From contig NZ_JAVIZM010000001.1 of NCBI RefSeq assembly GCF_031453555.1, positions 1,116,001-1,180,000 of the forward strand: 64,000 nt of DNA, given 5' to 3'. How positions within the stretch are numbered: position 1 is the stretch's first letter; every line of letters begins with the position of its first letter. Shown here piece by piece: positions 25,339 through 33,516 of the stretch. This DNA is from Bacillus sp. SLBN-46 (GTDB lineage: Bacteria > Bacillota > Bacilli > Bacillales > Cytobacillaceae). A program made the position numbers and the translations under genes. A model generated the notes under the pieces. It had not been told where the DNA came from and searched no databases. It was given only the letters and a program-made list of their open reading frames with translations.

Positions 25339-26730
25339 ATGGAACCAGTCGTGCCAACAAAACAACAGACCAATCCACAGGGTGGACAGACAAATGTAGA
25401 ACAATTCGGTTATAAACAGGAATTAAAACGTGCTTTAACCTTTTGGGATTTGCTCATTTATGGACTTGTGTTCATGGTGCCGATTGCTCCGTTCGGAATC
25501 TATGGGTATGTTGCCCAGGGATCTAACGGAATGGTCGCCCTTGCCTATTTGGTAGGTATGGTCGGGATGATTTTTTCTGCGTTAAGTTATGCGAGGATGT
25601 CGGAGGCGTTTCCGATTGCTGGCTCAGTTTATTCCTATGCACAGCGCGGAATTAACGAGCACGTCGGCTTTTTTGCAGGATGGGTTATTTTATTGGATTA
25701 TATTTTAATACCCGCTTTGTTATATTTAGTCAGTGCAGCAGCCTTACATGACATGGCACCAGAGATTCCGATTTGGATTTGGCTGGTTGCGTTTATTGGG
25801 ATTAACACAGTGATTAACTATTTCGGGATTGAATTTACGGCTAAAGCCAATAAAGTTATTGTGGTGCTTGAATTAATTGTCCTTGTGGTTTTTGTTGTGG
25901 CTGCCATTATCGCTATTACAAAGGGCGTTAATGGAGCAGAATTTAATTTCAAGCCGCTATATGATAAAGAGCATTTCAGCATGAGTGCTGTTATGGGTGC
26001 TGTTTCCATTGCGGTGTTAAGCTTCCTTGGATTTGACGCAATTTCGACGTTAGCAGAGGAAACAAAGGGCGGTAAGAAGGTCGTTGGCCGAGCGATTATT
26101 TTCTCGTTGTTAGTCGTGGGCGTATTGTTCATCATCCAGACATGGGTAGCAGCGTTAATTTGGCCGGATTATGCTTCTTTTGAAAATGCCGATGTTGCGT
26201 TCTATCAGATTGCTGAAATTGCAGGTGGTCCATGGTTAAAATGGACAACGATTTTAGCGACAGCCCTTGCTTGGGGAATTGCCGATGCATTGGTGGCCCA
26301 AGCTGCAATTTCTCGTATTTTATACAGTATGGCTCGCGATAAAAAGCTGCCGAAGATTCTTTCGAAGGTTCATCCGAAGTATCAAACACCGTATGTTAGT
26401 ACGTTTCTTGTAGCTACCATTTCTCTTGTGGTGACGATAGGATTTGCGTCACAGATTAATAGTCTTACTTCACTTGTGAATTTTGGTGCCTTGACTGCTT
26501 TCTTATTCTTGCATCTGTCGGTTATTAATTATTTTGTACGTAAGCAAAAAAGTAAAGATTACTTGAATCACCTTGTGTTCCCGTTGATTGGCTTTGTGAT
26601 TATCGGGTATGTTTGGTTCAATCTTGACCCAACCTCGAAGAAGCTAGGCTTCGTCTGGATGGCTATCGGAATTATTTATATGATTTACTTGAAGCTCGCG
26701 AAAAAGGATTCTACTTTGAATGTAGAATAG
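25339..26730 (+). CDS. APC superfamily amino acid/amine permease
   Basis: 463 residues and 12 membrane segments. The helix 1 motif reads VPIAPFGIYGYVAQGSNGMVAL, the conserved helix 6 region FLGFDAISTLAEETKGGKK, and the loop ILYSMARDKKLPKILSKVHPKYQTP; these are typical of amino acid permeases of the YhdG/PuuP sort. It is co-transcribed with the amidase, so an amide or amine substrate is plausible. The start follows GGGAGGGGG. Ends at a strong terminator. Confidence 0.88.
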   Translation: MEPVVPTKQQTNPQGGQTNVEQFGYKQELKRALTFWDLLIYGLVFMVPIAPFGIYGYVAQGSNGMVALAYLVGMVGMIFSALSYARMSEAFPIAGSVYSYAQRGINEHVGFFAGWVILLDYILIPALLYLVSAAALHDMAPEIPIWIWLVAFIGINTVINYFGIEFTAKANKVIVVLELIVLVVFVVAAIIAITKGVNGAEFNFKPLYDKEHFSMSAVMGAVSIAVLSFLGFDAISTLAEETKGGKKVVGRAIIFSLLVVGVLFIIQTWVAALIWPDYASFENADVAFYQIAEIAGGPWLKWTTILATALAWGIADALVAQAAISRILYSMARDKKLPKILSKVHPKYQTPYVSTFLVATISLVVTIGFASQINSLTSLVNFGALTAFLFLHLSVINYFVRKQKSKDYLNHLVFPLIGFVIIGYVWFNLDPTSKKLGFVWMAIGIIYMIYLKLAKKDSTLNVE

Positions 26731-26743
26731 GCATCATTTTATG

Positions 26744-26788
26744 AAAAAAGGAAGGCAGCTATTGTAAGAGAAGCTGCCTTCCTTTTTC
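26744..26788. terminator. Bidirectional intrinsic terminator
   Basis: AAGGAAGGCAGCT pairs with AGCTGCCTTCCTT around an 11-nt loop, A-run before and T-run after. It separates the convergent APC permease and oxidoreductase genes. Confidence 0.85.
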
Positions 26789-26792
26789 ATAT

Positions 26793-28826
26793 TTATTTGT
26801 GAATTCTCTCCAAGCTCACTCTTCCCGAGAAAAAGGTGGCGCCGCCGCCCATGTCTGCGATGCGGTCGGGTGTGAGTTGGTTGACTAGCTGTTTCGCATC
26901 ATCTCGGTCGACCCAAAGTCCTTGGGTAACCACGACTCCGGGAAGAACATTGTCTCCAACAGAAGCCTTAAGCTCACACGCCCCACGATTATTCCACACA
27001 CGCACCAGGTCTCCATCCCCAATTCCTAACGGAAGGGCATCCTTTTGGTTGATATGCACACGTGGTTCTTTTTCCAGTGTGACGTGTTTTGCATTATTAG
27101 AAAAAGTAGAGTTTAAGAAATTGTGATTAGGTCCTGGAACAAATTGAAAGGGATGGTCCCCATCATTTATCACTGGTAGGTATGTTGGTAACGGTGGATG
27201 CCCAACCTCACGCATTCTCTCAGAATATAACTCTATTTTCCCGCTAGGTGTCGCAAGTCTTCCAGGAAACATCGGTTTCACGGCTGCCTTCATATATGAA
27301 TGCTCGACGAGGGCATCATAATTGATTCCCTTGAGGCCTGTGTTCCGCGGATAATCAAGGGCTGTAGCAATCATCTCAGCTTCAGTCTCCTCTAATGCAG
27401 GCTCATCCAAGCCCATTCCTTTTGCCAGCAATCGGAAGACCTCCATATTTGATTTGGACTCCCCATATGGCTCCATCACGGGTTGCTGAAGCTGAATATA
27501 ATGGTGCCAGTAGGAGGTATAAAAATCCATATTCTCAAAGGAGGAGGTCGCTGGTAAAACAAGGTCTGCATACATGGCCGTTTCTGTTAAAAATAAATCA
27601 TGAACCACGAGAAATAAGTCCTCCCGTCCAAGACCTTCGCGCACCTTTTGGCTAGAAGGTGCAACAACGGCTGGGTTTGAGCCGTATACATACAGGGATT
27701 GAATAGGCGGGTCAAGCGTCAGTAGCGCATCCCCAATTTGATTCATATTAATTGTTCGTGTCGTTTTCTTTTTCAAAAGGTCCGGCCGCTGCAAACCACT
27801 CGTATTAAATGCGAGATACGCAGAATTTCCTTTAATTGCACCGCCGCCTTTTAAAAGCCATTGGCCGGTGAGGGCTGGTAAACAGGAAACCGTACGGACG
27901 AACATGCCGCCGTTATCGTGATGCTGCGGTCCGTTCCCGATCCGGATAAAAGAAGGAGAGGTTTTTCCGTACATGCGGGCAAGCTTGTAAATATCTTCTG
28001 TCGGTACACCTGTAATGGTGGAAACTGTGTCGGGATCGTATTGGCCGACATGCTCGCGCAGTTCCTCATGTCCAATCGTATAGGTCTGTAAAAAATCGTG
28101 ATCCACTAGGTTTTCCGCAAACAAAATATGCATCACACCAAGGGCAAGAGCGCTGTCCGTCCCTGGTAAAATCGGAATAAACCAATCTGCTAATCTACCC
28201 GTTTGATTTTTGTGGACATCAATCACAATAATCTTGGCGCCATTTTGCTTCCGCGCCTTTTGGGCCAGGGCTACCTGATGCATGTTGGTGCTTACCGCAT
28301 TAATCCCCCAAAAGAGGATGAGTTTGGATTCGATGGTGTCCTCAGGGTCGATTCCTACGCTGCTGCCCATGGTATAACTGTAGCCAACAGAGCCGGCCGA
28401 GGAACAAATCGTCCGGTCCAACTGGGAAGCACCTAATTTGTTGAAGAAACGGCGGTCCATGCCCTCTGCAGTAAGCCGTCCCATGTTTCCATAAAAGCTG
28501 TAGGGAAGGATACTCTCAGGACCATCGGATGTAATCAGATCCTCCCAACGGGTTGTAATCGTACGGATGGCTTCATCCCAACTGACCCGCTCAAACTTTC
28601 CTTCGCCTTTGGCTCCGACTCGCTTGAGTGGATAGTTTAATCGCTTTTCGTCATAAATCCGTTCAGTCATATGGCGAACCTTGTTGCAAATATGCCCTCT
28701 CGTCACCGGATGTTCCGGATCGCCTTCAACCTTCACAATTTTTCCGTCCCTCTTATGTAGGATCAGCCCACATTGATCAGGGCAATCGAGGGAGCAAACA
28801 GAGCGGAACACCCCATCTTGCTGCAT
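26793..28826 (-). CDS. Molybdopterin-dependent oxidoreductase (DMSO reductase family), orphan
   Basis: 677 residues. The N-terminal Fe4S4 site is C11-x3-C15-x3-C19-x27-C47 (VCSLDCPDQCGL..GHICNK), followed by the Mopterin domains (YSFYGNMGRLTAEGMDRRF, CSSAGSVGYSYTMGSS, LYVYGSNPAV) and a C-terminal molydop-binding domain (FQFVPGPNHNFLNSTFS). No twin-arginine signal is present, so it is cytoplasmic. No electron-transfer or membrane subunit and no moa/moe genes lie nearby. Similar stand-alone Bacillus proteins are of unknown substrate. The start follows GGAGG. Confidence 0.9.
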   Translation of the reverse strand: MQQDGVFRSVCSLDCPDQCGLILHKRDGKIVKVEGDPEHPVTRGHICNKVRHMTERIYDEKRLNYPLKRVGAKGEGKFERVSWDEAIRTITTRWEDLITSDGPESILPYSFYGNMGRLTAEGMDRRFFNKLGASQLDRTICSSAGSVGYSYTMGSSVGIDPEDTIESKLILFWGINAVSTNMHQVALAQKARKQNGAKIIVIDVHKNQTGRLADWFIPILPGTDSALALGVMHILFAENLVDHDFLQTYTIGHEELREHVGQYDPDTVSTITGVPTEDIYKLARMYGKTSPSFIRIGNGPQHHDNGGMFVRTVSCLPALTGQWLLKGGGAIKGNSAYLAFNTSGLQRPDLLKKKTTRTINMNQIGDALLTLDPPIQSLYVYGSNPAVVAPSSQKVREGLGREDLFLVVHDLFLTETAMYADLVLPATSSFENMDFYTSYWHHYIQLQQPVMEPYGESKSNMEVFRLLAKGMGLDEPALEETEAEMIATALDYPRNTGLKGINYDALVEHSYMKAAVKPMFPGRLATPSGKIELYSERMREVGHPPLPTYLPVINDGDHPFQFVPGPNHNFLNSTFSNNAKHVTLEKEPRVHINQKDALPLGIGDGDLVRVWNNRGACELKASVGDNVLPGVVVTQGLWVDRDDAKQLVNQLTPDRIADMGGGATFFSGRVSLERIHK

Positions 28827-28889
28827 AAACCAAACCTCCCTTAAACAAATGTAATCTTACCTCCTATCTTATCAGAAAATGTGTCAGAG

Positions 28890-28924
28890 GGGGTCTGTCC
28901 CCATGACAAAGGGGGCCTGACCCC
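28890..28924. repeat. Dispersed repeat variant R1/R3 with compensatory stem changes
   Basis: On the minus strand: GGGGTCAGGCCCC (28912-28924), a short spacer, then GGGGACAGACCCC (28890-28902). The first hairpin keeps the R1 loop TCAGG while both stem positions change (GGTG/CACC to GGGG/CCCC). The second resembles the arms of R3. It lies between the oxidoreductase and anti-sigma genes. Confidence 0.6.
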
Positions 28925-28943
28925 AAGTCTAGCCCCCTTCGTC

Positions 28944-30002
28944 TTAATTGATTTTCTTTTTATCTTTACTCAAAATGGTAATTTCGTATGGGTCGTTCCG
29001 AACTTCTTTGGTTATGTCATCGGTTTGAATAAAGCTGTTAATCTCATCTTCAATACGTTTTGCGAGATCCTTCGCCTCGTCGTCGGATGAATCAACGGAT
29101 GTCTTAATCGTAATTTGCAGTGGAAGCGGGTGGAAGGAATAAGAAAAGCCACTCACTTTAAACTCTTTGTTCGCCATAAGACCGCCTACAAGAATACTAA
29201 TGATGTTATTTTTCCCCCAGCGTAATTCTTGTTCGCGCGCTTTCATATCGATTTTACTGATTCGATACTTAAACTTGCCGCCATACAAAGCGGTTGTGGT
29301 GTCGAGGAACTGCTTCAGTTCTTCGGTTCTTGTTTCTGTTTTTGGAATCGCTACATAGATGAATCTCTCAAACTGATTAATTCTAGCCTCTACTGGGAAG
29401 GGCATCTCGTAATGATTTTTCTCAAGATAGGCGATAATTTGCTGCTGAAGGGCTTCACTTTCCTTTTGATACTTCTCAACTTTTGGATCTTCCTTTTCAG
29501 GAACGATGACTCTTTCACGCTTGGTGATAATATCAAAGCTTCCAAAATTATTGGCAATTAAAGCTTTATTCACATTTTTCTCCACATGGCCCTTGATGTT
29601 GTTGTAATCACTCTTTGAATACCGCAACCCCAATTTCACTTCTTTATCAGGTATGGATAATTCAAATGAGCCTAGCTGGTACCCTTTGGCGTTGGCGACA
29701 TCGCCAATCACTTCTGCAGCCGCATGTTTATATTCTTCTTGCTGGATAAACAAATGGAAGTAAGGGATCTTCGCTGCTACTTTGGCCGCACCGAGTGACA
29801 AGTTGGCAGACCCAATTAAGATGACAAAAATAGCGGCAGCGGTGATGCTTGAGAAGAGCACTTTCCTCGAGGTTCTCTTTTTTGTCACCAATCGGTCATC
29901 ACCGTTTTGCTGCTTGATTTTATCTAAAACATATTGCTTATGTTCGTTCTTAAATTGTAGTTCATCCAATACAGATTTAGGGTACTTCACATTATTTTTC
30001 AT
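28944..30002 (-). CDS. Probable anti-sigma factor (DUF4179/DUF4030-type)
   Basis: 352 residues, encoded with and overlapping the ECF sigma gene by 11 nt. A cytoplasmic N-terminus of about 47 residues should bind the sigma factor. A membrane segment (about 48-70) and a large outer domain follow, with repeats such as LEKNHYEMPFPVEARINQFERFIYVAIPKT. The layout matches membrane anti-sigma factors that release sigma on an envelope signal. A classic zinc-containing anti-sigma motif (HxxxCxxC) is absent. Role inferred from context and topology. Confidence 0.78.
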   Translation of the reverse strand: MKNNVKYPKSVLDELQFKNEHKQYVLDKIKQQNGDDRLVTKKRTSRKVLFSSITAAAIFVILIGSANLSLGAAKVAAKIPYFHLFIQQEEYKHAAAEVIGDVANAKGYQLGSFELSIPDKEVKLGLRYSKSDYNNIKGHVEKNVNKALIANNFGSFDIITKRERVIVPEKEDPKVEKYQKESEALQQQIIAYLEKNHYEMPFPVEARINQFERFIYVAIPKTETRTEELKQFLDTTTALYGGKFKYRISKIDMKAREQELRWGKNNIISILVGGLMANKEFKVSGFSYSFHPLPLQITIKTSVDSSDDEAKDLAKRIEDEINSFIQTDDITKEVRNDPYEITILSKDKKKIN

Positions 30003-30561
30003 AAATATTGCTCCCCTTTAATGATGTTTTTAATGAATTTCTTCCGCGATGAAGCCTGGTTTTTACTGTATTGGTATTGAGATTTAAAAGCTTGGCAATC
30101 TCATCGACGGTACATTCCTCATAATAGTAAAGGGTAATCACTTCTCTCAATTTAAGTGGGAGAGTGAGCACTTGTTGAAAAATTAACTCTTTCTCTTCAT
30201 TCTCAATCATTTTCATATCTGCTGTAGGTGCCCCACTTTTTAAAATCATTTGTAAAAAGTCTTTGTATTGAAGGTTTCTATACGACCAACTTTTCAAGAC
30301 ATCCTTGCATTTATTGGCAGTGATGCGATATAGCCAGGTTTTATAGGTCGATCGGTTTTGGAAATCGTCTAGGTGGTTATAGCAGCTGATAAATACTTCC
30401 TGTGAGATATCCTCGGCCAATTCTTTATTTTTGACATATGTAAACGCCAGTCGGACGACCATATCTCCATATTCATCCATTAACCATGCAAGCTGATCAT
30501 CCTTAGATAAATAGCTAATTTCATTAGGTGTCGAATGTTCTTTTCTTTTTATTACATACAC
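29992..30561 (-). CDS. ECF sigma factor (sigma-70 family)
   Basis: 189 residues. Region 2 reads LAFTYVKNKELAEDISQEVFISCYNHLDDFQNRSTYKTWLYRITANKCKD. Region 4 reads LPLKLREVITLYYYEECTVDEIAKLLNLNTNTVKTRLHRGRN. The gene overlaps its probable anti-sigma partner. GTG start at 30561, with GAAAGGGGG about 9 nt upstream. A promoter with ECF-type elements lies just upstream, so it probably activates its own operon, as for SigM/SigX/SigV. The stimulus is unknown; envelope stress is the default guess. Confidence 0.92.
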   Translation of the reverse strand: MYVIKRKEHSTPNEISYLSKDDQLAWLMDEYGDMVVRLAFTYVKNKELAEDISQEVFISCYNHLDDFQNRSTYKTWLYRITANKCKDVLKSWSYRNLQYKDFLQMILKSGAPTADMKMIENEEKELIFQQVLTLPLKLREVITLYYYEECTVDEIAKLLNLNTNTVKTRLHRGRNSLKTSLKGSNIYEK

Positions 30562-30588
30562 TTTTGATTTCCCCCTTTCCTACAAACT

Positions 30589-30615
30589 TAGACGAAGCGA
30601 AGTGGTTTAGGTTCC
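30589..30615 (-). promoter_or_regulatory. ECF-sigma promoter of the sigma/anti-sigma operon
   Basis: On the minus strand GGAACC (30610-30615) is followed after 15 nt by CGTCTA (30589-30594). GAAC..CGTC at this distance matches ECF promoters of Bacillus (SigW/SigM/SigX group). It lies 28 nt upstream of the sigma start codon, as expected for autoregulation. Confidence 0.65.
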
Positions 30616-30713
30616 GAAAAATCCCTGTTAAGTTTAATAGTACCATTTCTCTGTAAAGGCTTTGTTAAAATGTCTGTTGAAGGTCCTCGCTTTCCTCGAA
30701 GAAGAGGTTAACT

Positions 30714-30771
30714 TTTTCACACACTTTTCACACATTTATTCCGAAGTTCTGCCTAACCCTTTGGCTATACT
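30714..30771 (+). promoter_or_regulatory. Direct-repeat activator site and -10 element of the coiled-coil/two-component locus
   Basis: TTTTCACACA occurs twice (30714-30723 and 30725-30734), offset by 11 bp, about one helical turn, as in OmpR/PhoB-type binding sites. It ends just before the -35 position of a TATACT -10 (30766-30771), which has no recognisable -35. This is the layout of an activator-dependent promoter. The OmpR-type regulator encoded downstream is the obvious candidate. Confidence 0.5.
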
Positions 30772-30807
30772 GAGAGGGTAAGTAAGACAAGCGAAGGAGA
30801 GATAAAG

Positions 30808-31323
30808 ATGAACCTGAAAAAAGGATTGGCTGTTGGAATTGGCGCCTTGTTGCTGTTAGGCGGGACCTATCAAATTCAGAGTGCATATGCAGCAGAAAAC
30901 CCTCAAACTGTTGAAGCAAAAGAATCAAAGGCTCTTGCTGGGAAAAAGTTTGAGAAGCTAGAGAAATACCAGGAGCAAATCCATCAGGTCAACCAACTGC
31001 GTGAAGAGCGGTTAGACTTGAAAAAACAAATGGTCGAGAAAAAGGACCAGTTAGTCGATCTATTTGTAGCTGCAAAAAAGAGTGGAAATAAAGAGGCTCT
31101 GAAGCAGGTCAAGGAAAGTAAGAAGCAGTTGAAAACAAAAAATGGCGAATTGAATGCCTTAATAACAAAGGGAAAGGATGAGAGGAAGGTACTGAAGGAG
31201 GCGGTAAAAACGGGCGATGCAACGGAACAGTTCGACAAGGTCATTGCCGCTCAGAAACAAGTCAACGAGATATTGAAAGAGCAGTTGGCCCTGCTAGATC
31301 AAATGATTGCCGGTTTAAAATAG
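30808..31323 (+). CDS. Secreted coiled-coil protein
   Basis: 171 residues. A signal peptide with cleavage after AYA (residues about 1-28) is followed by a highly charged, Lys/Glu/Gln-rich all-helical region, with heptads throughout (KFEKLEKYQEQIHQVNQL, ERLDLKKQMVEKKDQLVDLF). It lies upstream of a two-component system and behind a possible regulator-binding site. That is reminiscent of CpxP/Spy-like envelope-stress reporters by position and all-helical nature, though no sequence motif of that family (LTxxQ) is seen. Function unknown. Confidence 0.7.
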   Translation: MNLKKGLAVGIGALLLLGGTYQIQSAYAAENPQTVEAKESKALAGKKFEKLEKYQEQIHQVNQLREERLDLKKQMVEKKDQLVDLFVAAKKSGNKEALKQVKESKKQLKTKNGELNALITKGKDERKVLKEAVKTGDATEQFDKVIAAQKQVNEILKEQLALLDQMIAGLK

Positions 31324-31332
31324 TATCGTTCG

Positions 31333-31366
31333 AAAAGAGATAGTGTTAGAATGCTATCTCTTTTTT
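31333..31366 (+). terminator. Intrinsic terminator between the coiled-coil gene and the response regulator
   Basis: AAAAGAGATAG pairs with CTATCTCTTTT around a 10-nt loop and is followed by a T-run. A TATAAT at 31371-31376, just beyond, may start the two-component transcript separately. Leaky read-through would give more secreted protein than regulator. Confidence 0.75.
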
Positions 31367-31396
31367 ACTATATAATAGGGACGAGGTGAAGCCGTT

Positions 31397-32074
31397 ATGA
31401 AGCATATTTTTGTGATAGATGATGAAAAGAATATCCGCGATATTTTGCAAAAATACATGGAAAATGAAGGCTACAAAGTCACACTTTTTTCAGATGGGGA
31501 GAATGTCTATCAGGAGATGCTGCGTTTAAAACCGGATTTGTTGGTGATTGATATCATGCTTCCTCATATGGATGGGCTCGAGCTTTGTAAAGAAATTCGC
31601 AAATCGAGCGAGATCCCGATTATTTTTGTCTCGGCGCGGGACGGGGAGTTTGACCGGATTCTAGGCCTAGAGCTTGGCGGCGATGACTATTTAACGAAGC
31701 CGTTTAGTCCAAGAGAATTGATGGTTCGAATTAAAAATATATTTAAACGGATGGAAAAAACAGCGGTAAGTAAACCGCAAATGCTATCAATCCGTGATGT
31801 AACGATAGATTTTGAGCGGAGATACATAGAAAAAGATGGGCTGGAAATCAAATTAACAGCCAAAGAATATGATTTATTTATTTTTCTAGCACGGAATAAA
31901 GGAAAGCCGTTCACGAGGGAAGAACTGCTTGAGTTTATTTGGGGGTATGAATATACCGGGGATGGTCGGCTGATTGATGATCTTGTGAAGCGCGTTCGCA
32001 AAAAGCTAGAGCAGCACGAGTCTTCGGTTGAACTCTCAACAATTTGGGGTTATGGATACAGGGTGGATGATTAA
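31397..32074 (+). CDS. OmpR/PhoB-family response regulator
   Basis: 225 residues: receiver domain (phospho-Asp in LLVIDIMLPHMDG, Lys in DYLTKPFSPREL) and a C-terminal winged helix (about 130-225, LTAKEYDLFIFLARNKGKPFTREELLE, then GRLIDDLVKRVRKKLE and TIWGYGYRV). The start follows GAGGTG. The kinase gene starts 1 nt after its stop. The regulon is unknown, but the direct repeat upstream of the preceding secreted-protein gene is a plausible site. Confidence 0.92.
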   Translation: MKHIFVIDDEKNIRDILQKYMENEGYKVTLFSDGENVYQEMLRLKPDLLVIDIMLPHMDGLELCKEIRKSSEIPIIFVSARDGEFDRILGLELGGDDYLTKPFSPRELMVRIKNIFKRMEKTAVSKPQMLSIRDVTIDFERRYIEKDGLEIKLTAKEYDLFIFLARNKGKPFTREELLEFIWGYEYTGDGRLIDDLVKRVRKKLEQHESSVELSTIWGYGYRVDD

Positions 32075-32075
32075 A

Positions 32076-33416
32076 ATGAAAATTGGCGCAAAGCTCTTAT
32101 TCACCTATTTTCTATTAATTATTAGTATTTTTTTGATTACTAGCCTAACTTTTCATTTCATTGCCCAGCGTTATTTAATTCATGAAACAAAGCAGCAGCT
32201 GCATAAGGAAGCCAGTGTGGTGAGTCAATTACTAGGGAAGACGGTTCTATCAAGTCTGACGGTTAAAGAACAACTGGTGAACCGCAAGGCCCTGGTGCTG
32301 TCGGAACGGTTGCTTTCTTCGGAATTGATTATTTGGAACAAGAATCAGGAAATTGTTTACACGGATTTAAAAGATGCGGCCCTCAATGAATTTAGGAAGG
32401 ATCCGGAGAGAAGGTTTATCTTCGAAACCGTAAAGATTTCTTCTAAGAATGGGAAAACAAAGGGATATGTCACTCTGGTCCAGAGACTTGATGAAATAAA
32501 AGAAATTAATCGTCTTATGAGAAGGTCACAGTTATTTAGTTTAGTTATTTCAGCGTTAATTGCCGTTGGTTTGGGTGTCTTTTTCAAAAAGAGCTTAACG
32601 CGGCCGATTCGAAGATTGACGGAGCATATGAAGCATTTTTCGCTTAAAGGTGCGGACCAGGAGATTAAGCTGGAGTCAAAGGATGAAGTGGGAGAATTAG
32701 CCGCCAGCTTTAATGCGTTGTCTCGAAGGTTGAAGCAGTATGATGCTGATCAAAAAATCTTTTTTCAGAATGCTTCACATGAGTTAAAGACTCCGTTAAT
32801 GGCGATTCAGGGAAATGCTGAGGGGATTTTGGACGGAGTGGTGACTGGTGAAGACGTGACTGCCAGTCTCAATGTAATCATTGCCGAAAGTCAACGCTTG
32901 AAACGGATTGTCGAAGGTATCACTTATTTAGCGAAGCTGGAGAGTGTCGAGGAAAGCTTTGTGTTTAGGCGGGAGTCACTAGATGTGATTGTTGGGGAGG
33001 CTGTAGAGAGTGTCTTGGCACTGGCTGAACAACGAGGGATTGAGATCGATATTGATAGTGGAGTGGAGGAACTGGTCTTGGTGGATGGAGAAAAGATGAA
33101 AAGGGCGTTCATCAATTTATTAGGGAATGCGATCCGATATGCGAGATCCACTGTTTCCGTCATATCTGAAGTATCAGAGGATGAAACTTCTGTCGTGGTG
33201 GAGGTGGCGGACGATGGAAAGGGATTTGCACCCGGAGAAGAGGTAAAGGTGTTCCACCGTTTTTATAGCGGTGATGAAGGCGGCTCGGGAATTGGCCTTG
33301 CTATAACCAAGGCCATCATTGAGGGACACGGCGGTTCGATTACTGCGTTTAATCGGGGGCAGGGAGGAGCGGTGTTCCAAATTTTCTTGAAGGAAAACCT
33401 AAAAACAAACAAATAA
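32076..33416 (+). CDS. Sensor histidine kinase (HAMP-HisKA-HATPase)
   Basis: 446 residues. Two membrane segments (about 9-31 and 150-170) flank an extracytoplasmic sensor domain of about 120 residues. HAMP (KSLTRPIRRLTEHM), HisKA with the phospho-His in FFQNASHELKTPLMAIQG, and an HATPase with NLLGNAIRYA, VADDGKGF and GSGIGLAITKAI follow. The frame is open to 32028 inside the regulator, but ATG at 32076, after GGGTGG, is preferred. Partner of the OmpR-type regulator; shares its terminator. Confidence 0.9.
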   Translation: MKIGAKLLFTYFLLIISIFLITSLTFHFIAQRYLIHETKQQLHKEASVVSQLLGKTVLSSLTVKEQLVNRKALVLSERLLSSELIIWNKNQEIVYTDLKDAALNEFRKDPERRFIFETVKISSKNGKTKGYVTLVQRLDEIKEINRLMRRSQLFSLVISALIAVGLGVFFKKSLTRPIRRLTEHMKHFSLKGADQEIKLESKDEVGELAASFNALSRRLKQYDADQKIFFQNASHELKTPLMAIQGNAEGILDGVVTGEDVTASLNVIIAESQRLKRIVEGITYLAKLESVEESFVFRRESLDVIVGEAVESVLALAEQRGIEIDIDSGVEELVLVDGEKMKRAFINLLGNAIRYARSTVSVISEVSEDETSVVVEVADDGKGFAPGEEVKVFHRFYSGDEGGSGIGLAITKAIIEGHGGSITAFNRGQGGAVFQIFLKENLKTNK

Positions 33417-33457
33417 AAAGAAGATACCGTGCCAATCCGGCGAGGTATCTTCTTTTT
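33415..33457. terminator. Intrinsic terminator of the two-component operon
   Basis: AAAAAGAAGATACC pairs with GGTATCTTCTTTTT around a 15-nt loop. It also faces the convergent amidase gene. Confidence 0.8.
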
Positions 33458-33470
33458 GGTATCATCTGTG

Positions 33471-33483
33471 TTATCAGGCACCC
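33471..33483. repeat. Degenerate R1 repeat
   Basis: GTTATCAGGCACC matches 11 of 13 bases of the R1 core, followed by CGTCATGGACGTCC, a decayed second hairpin. It lies between the convergent kinase and amidase genes. Confidence 0.5.
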
Positions 33484-33516
33484 GTCATGGACGTCCCCAA
33501 TGCTTGTCCAATTTAC

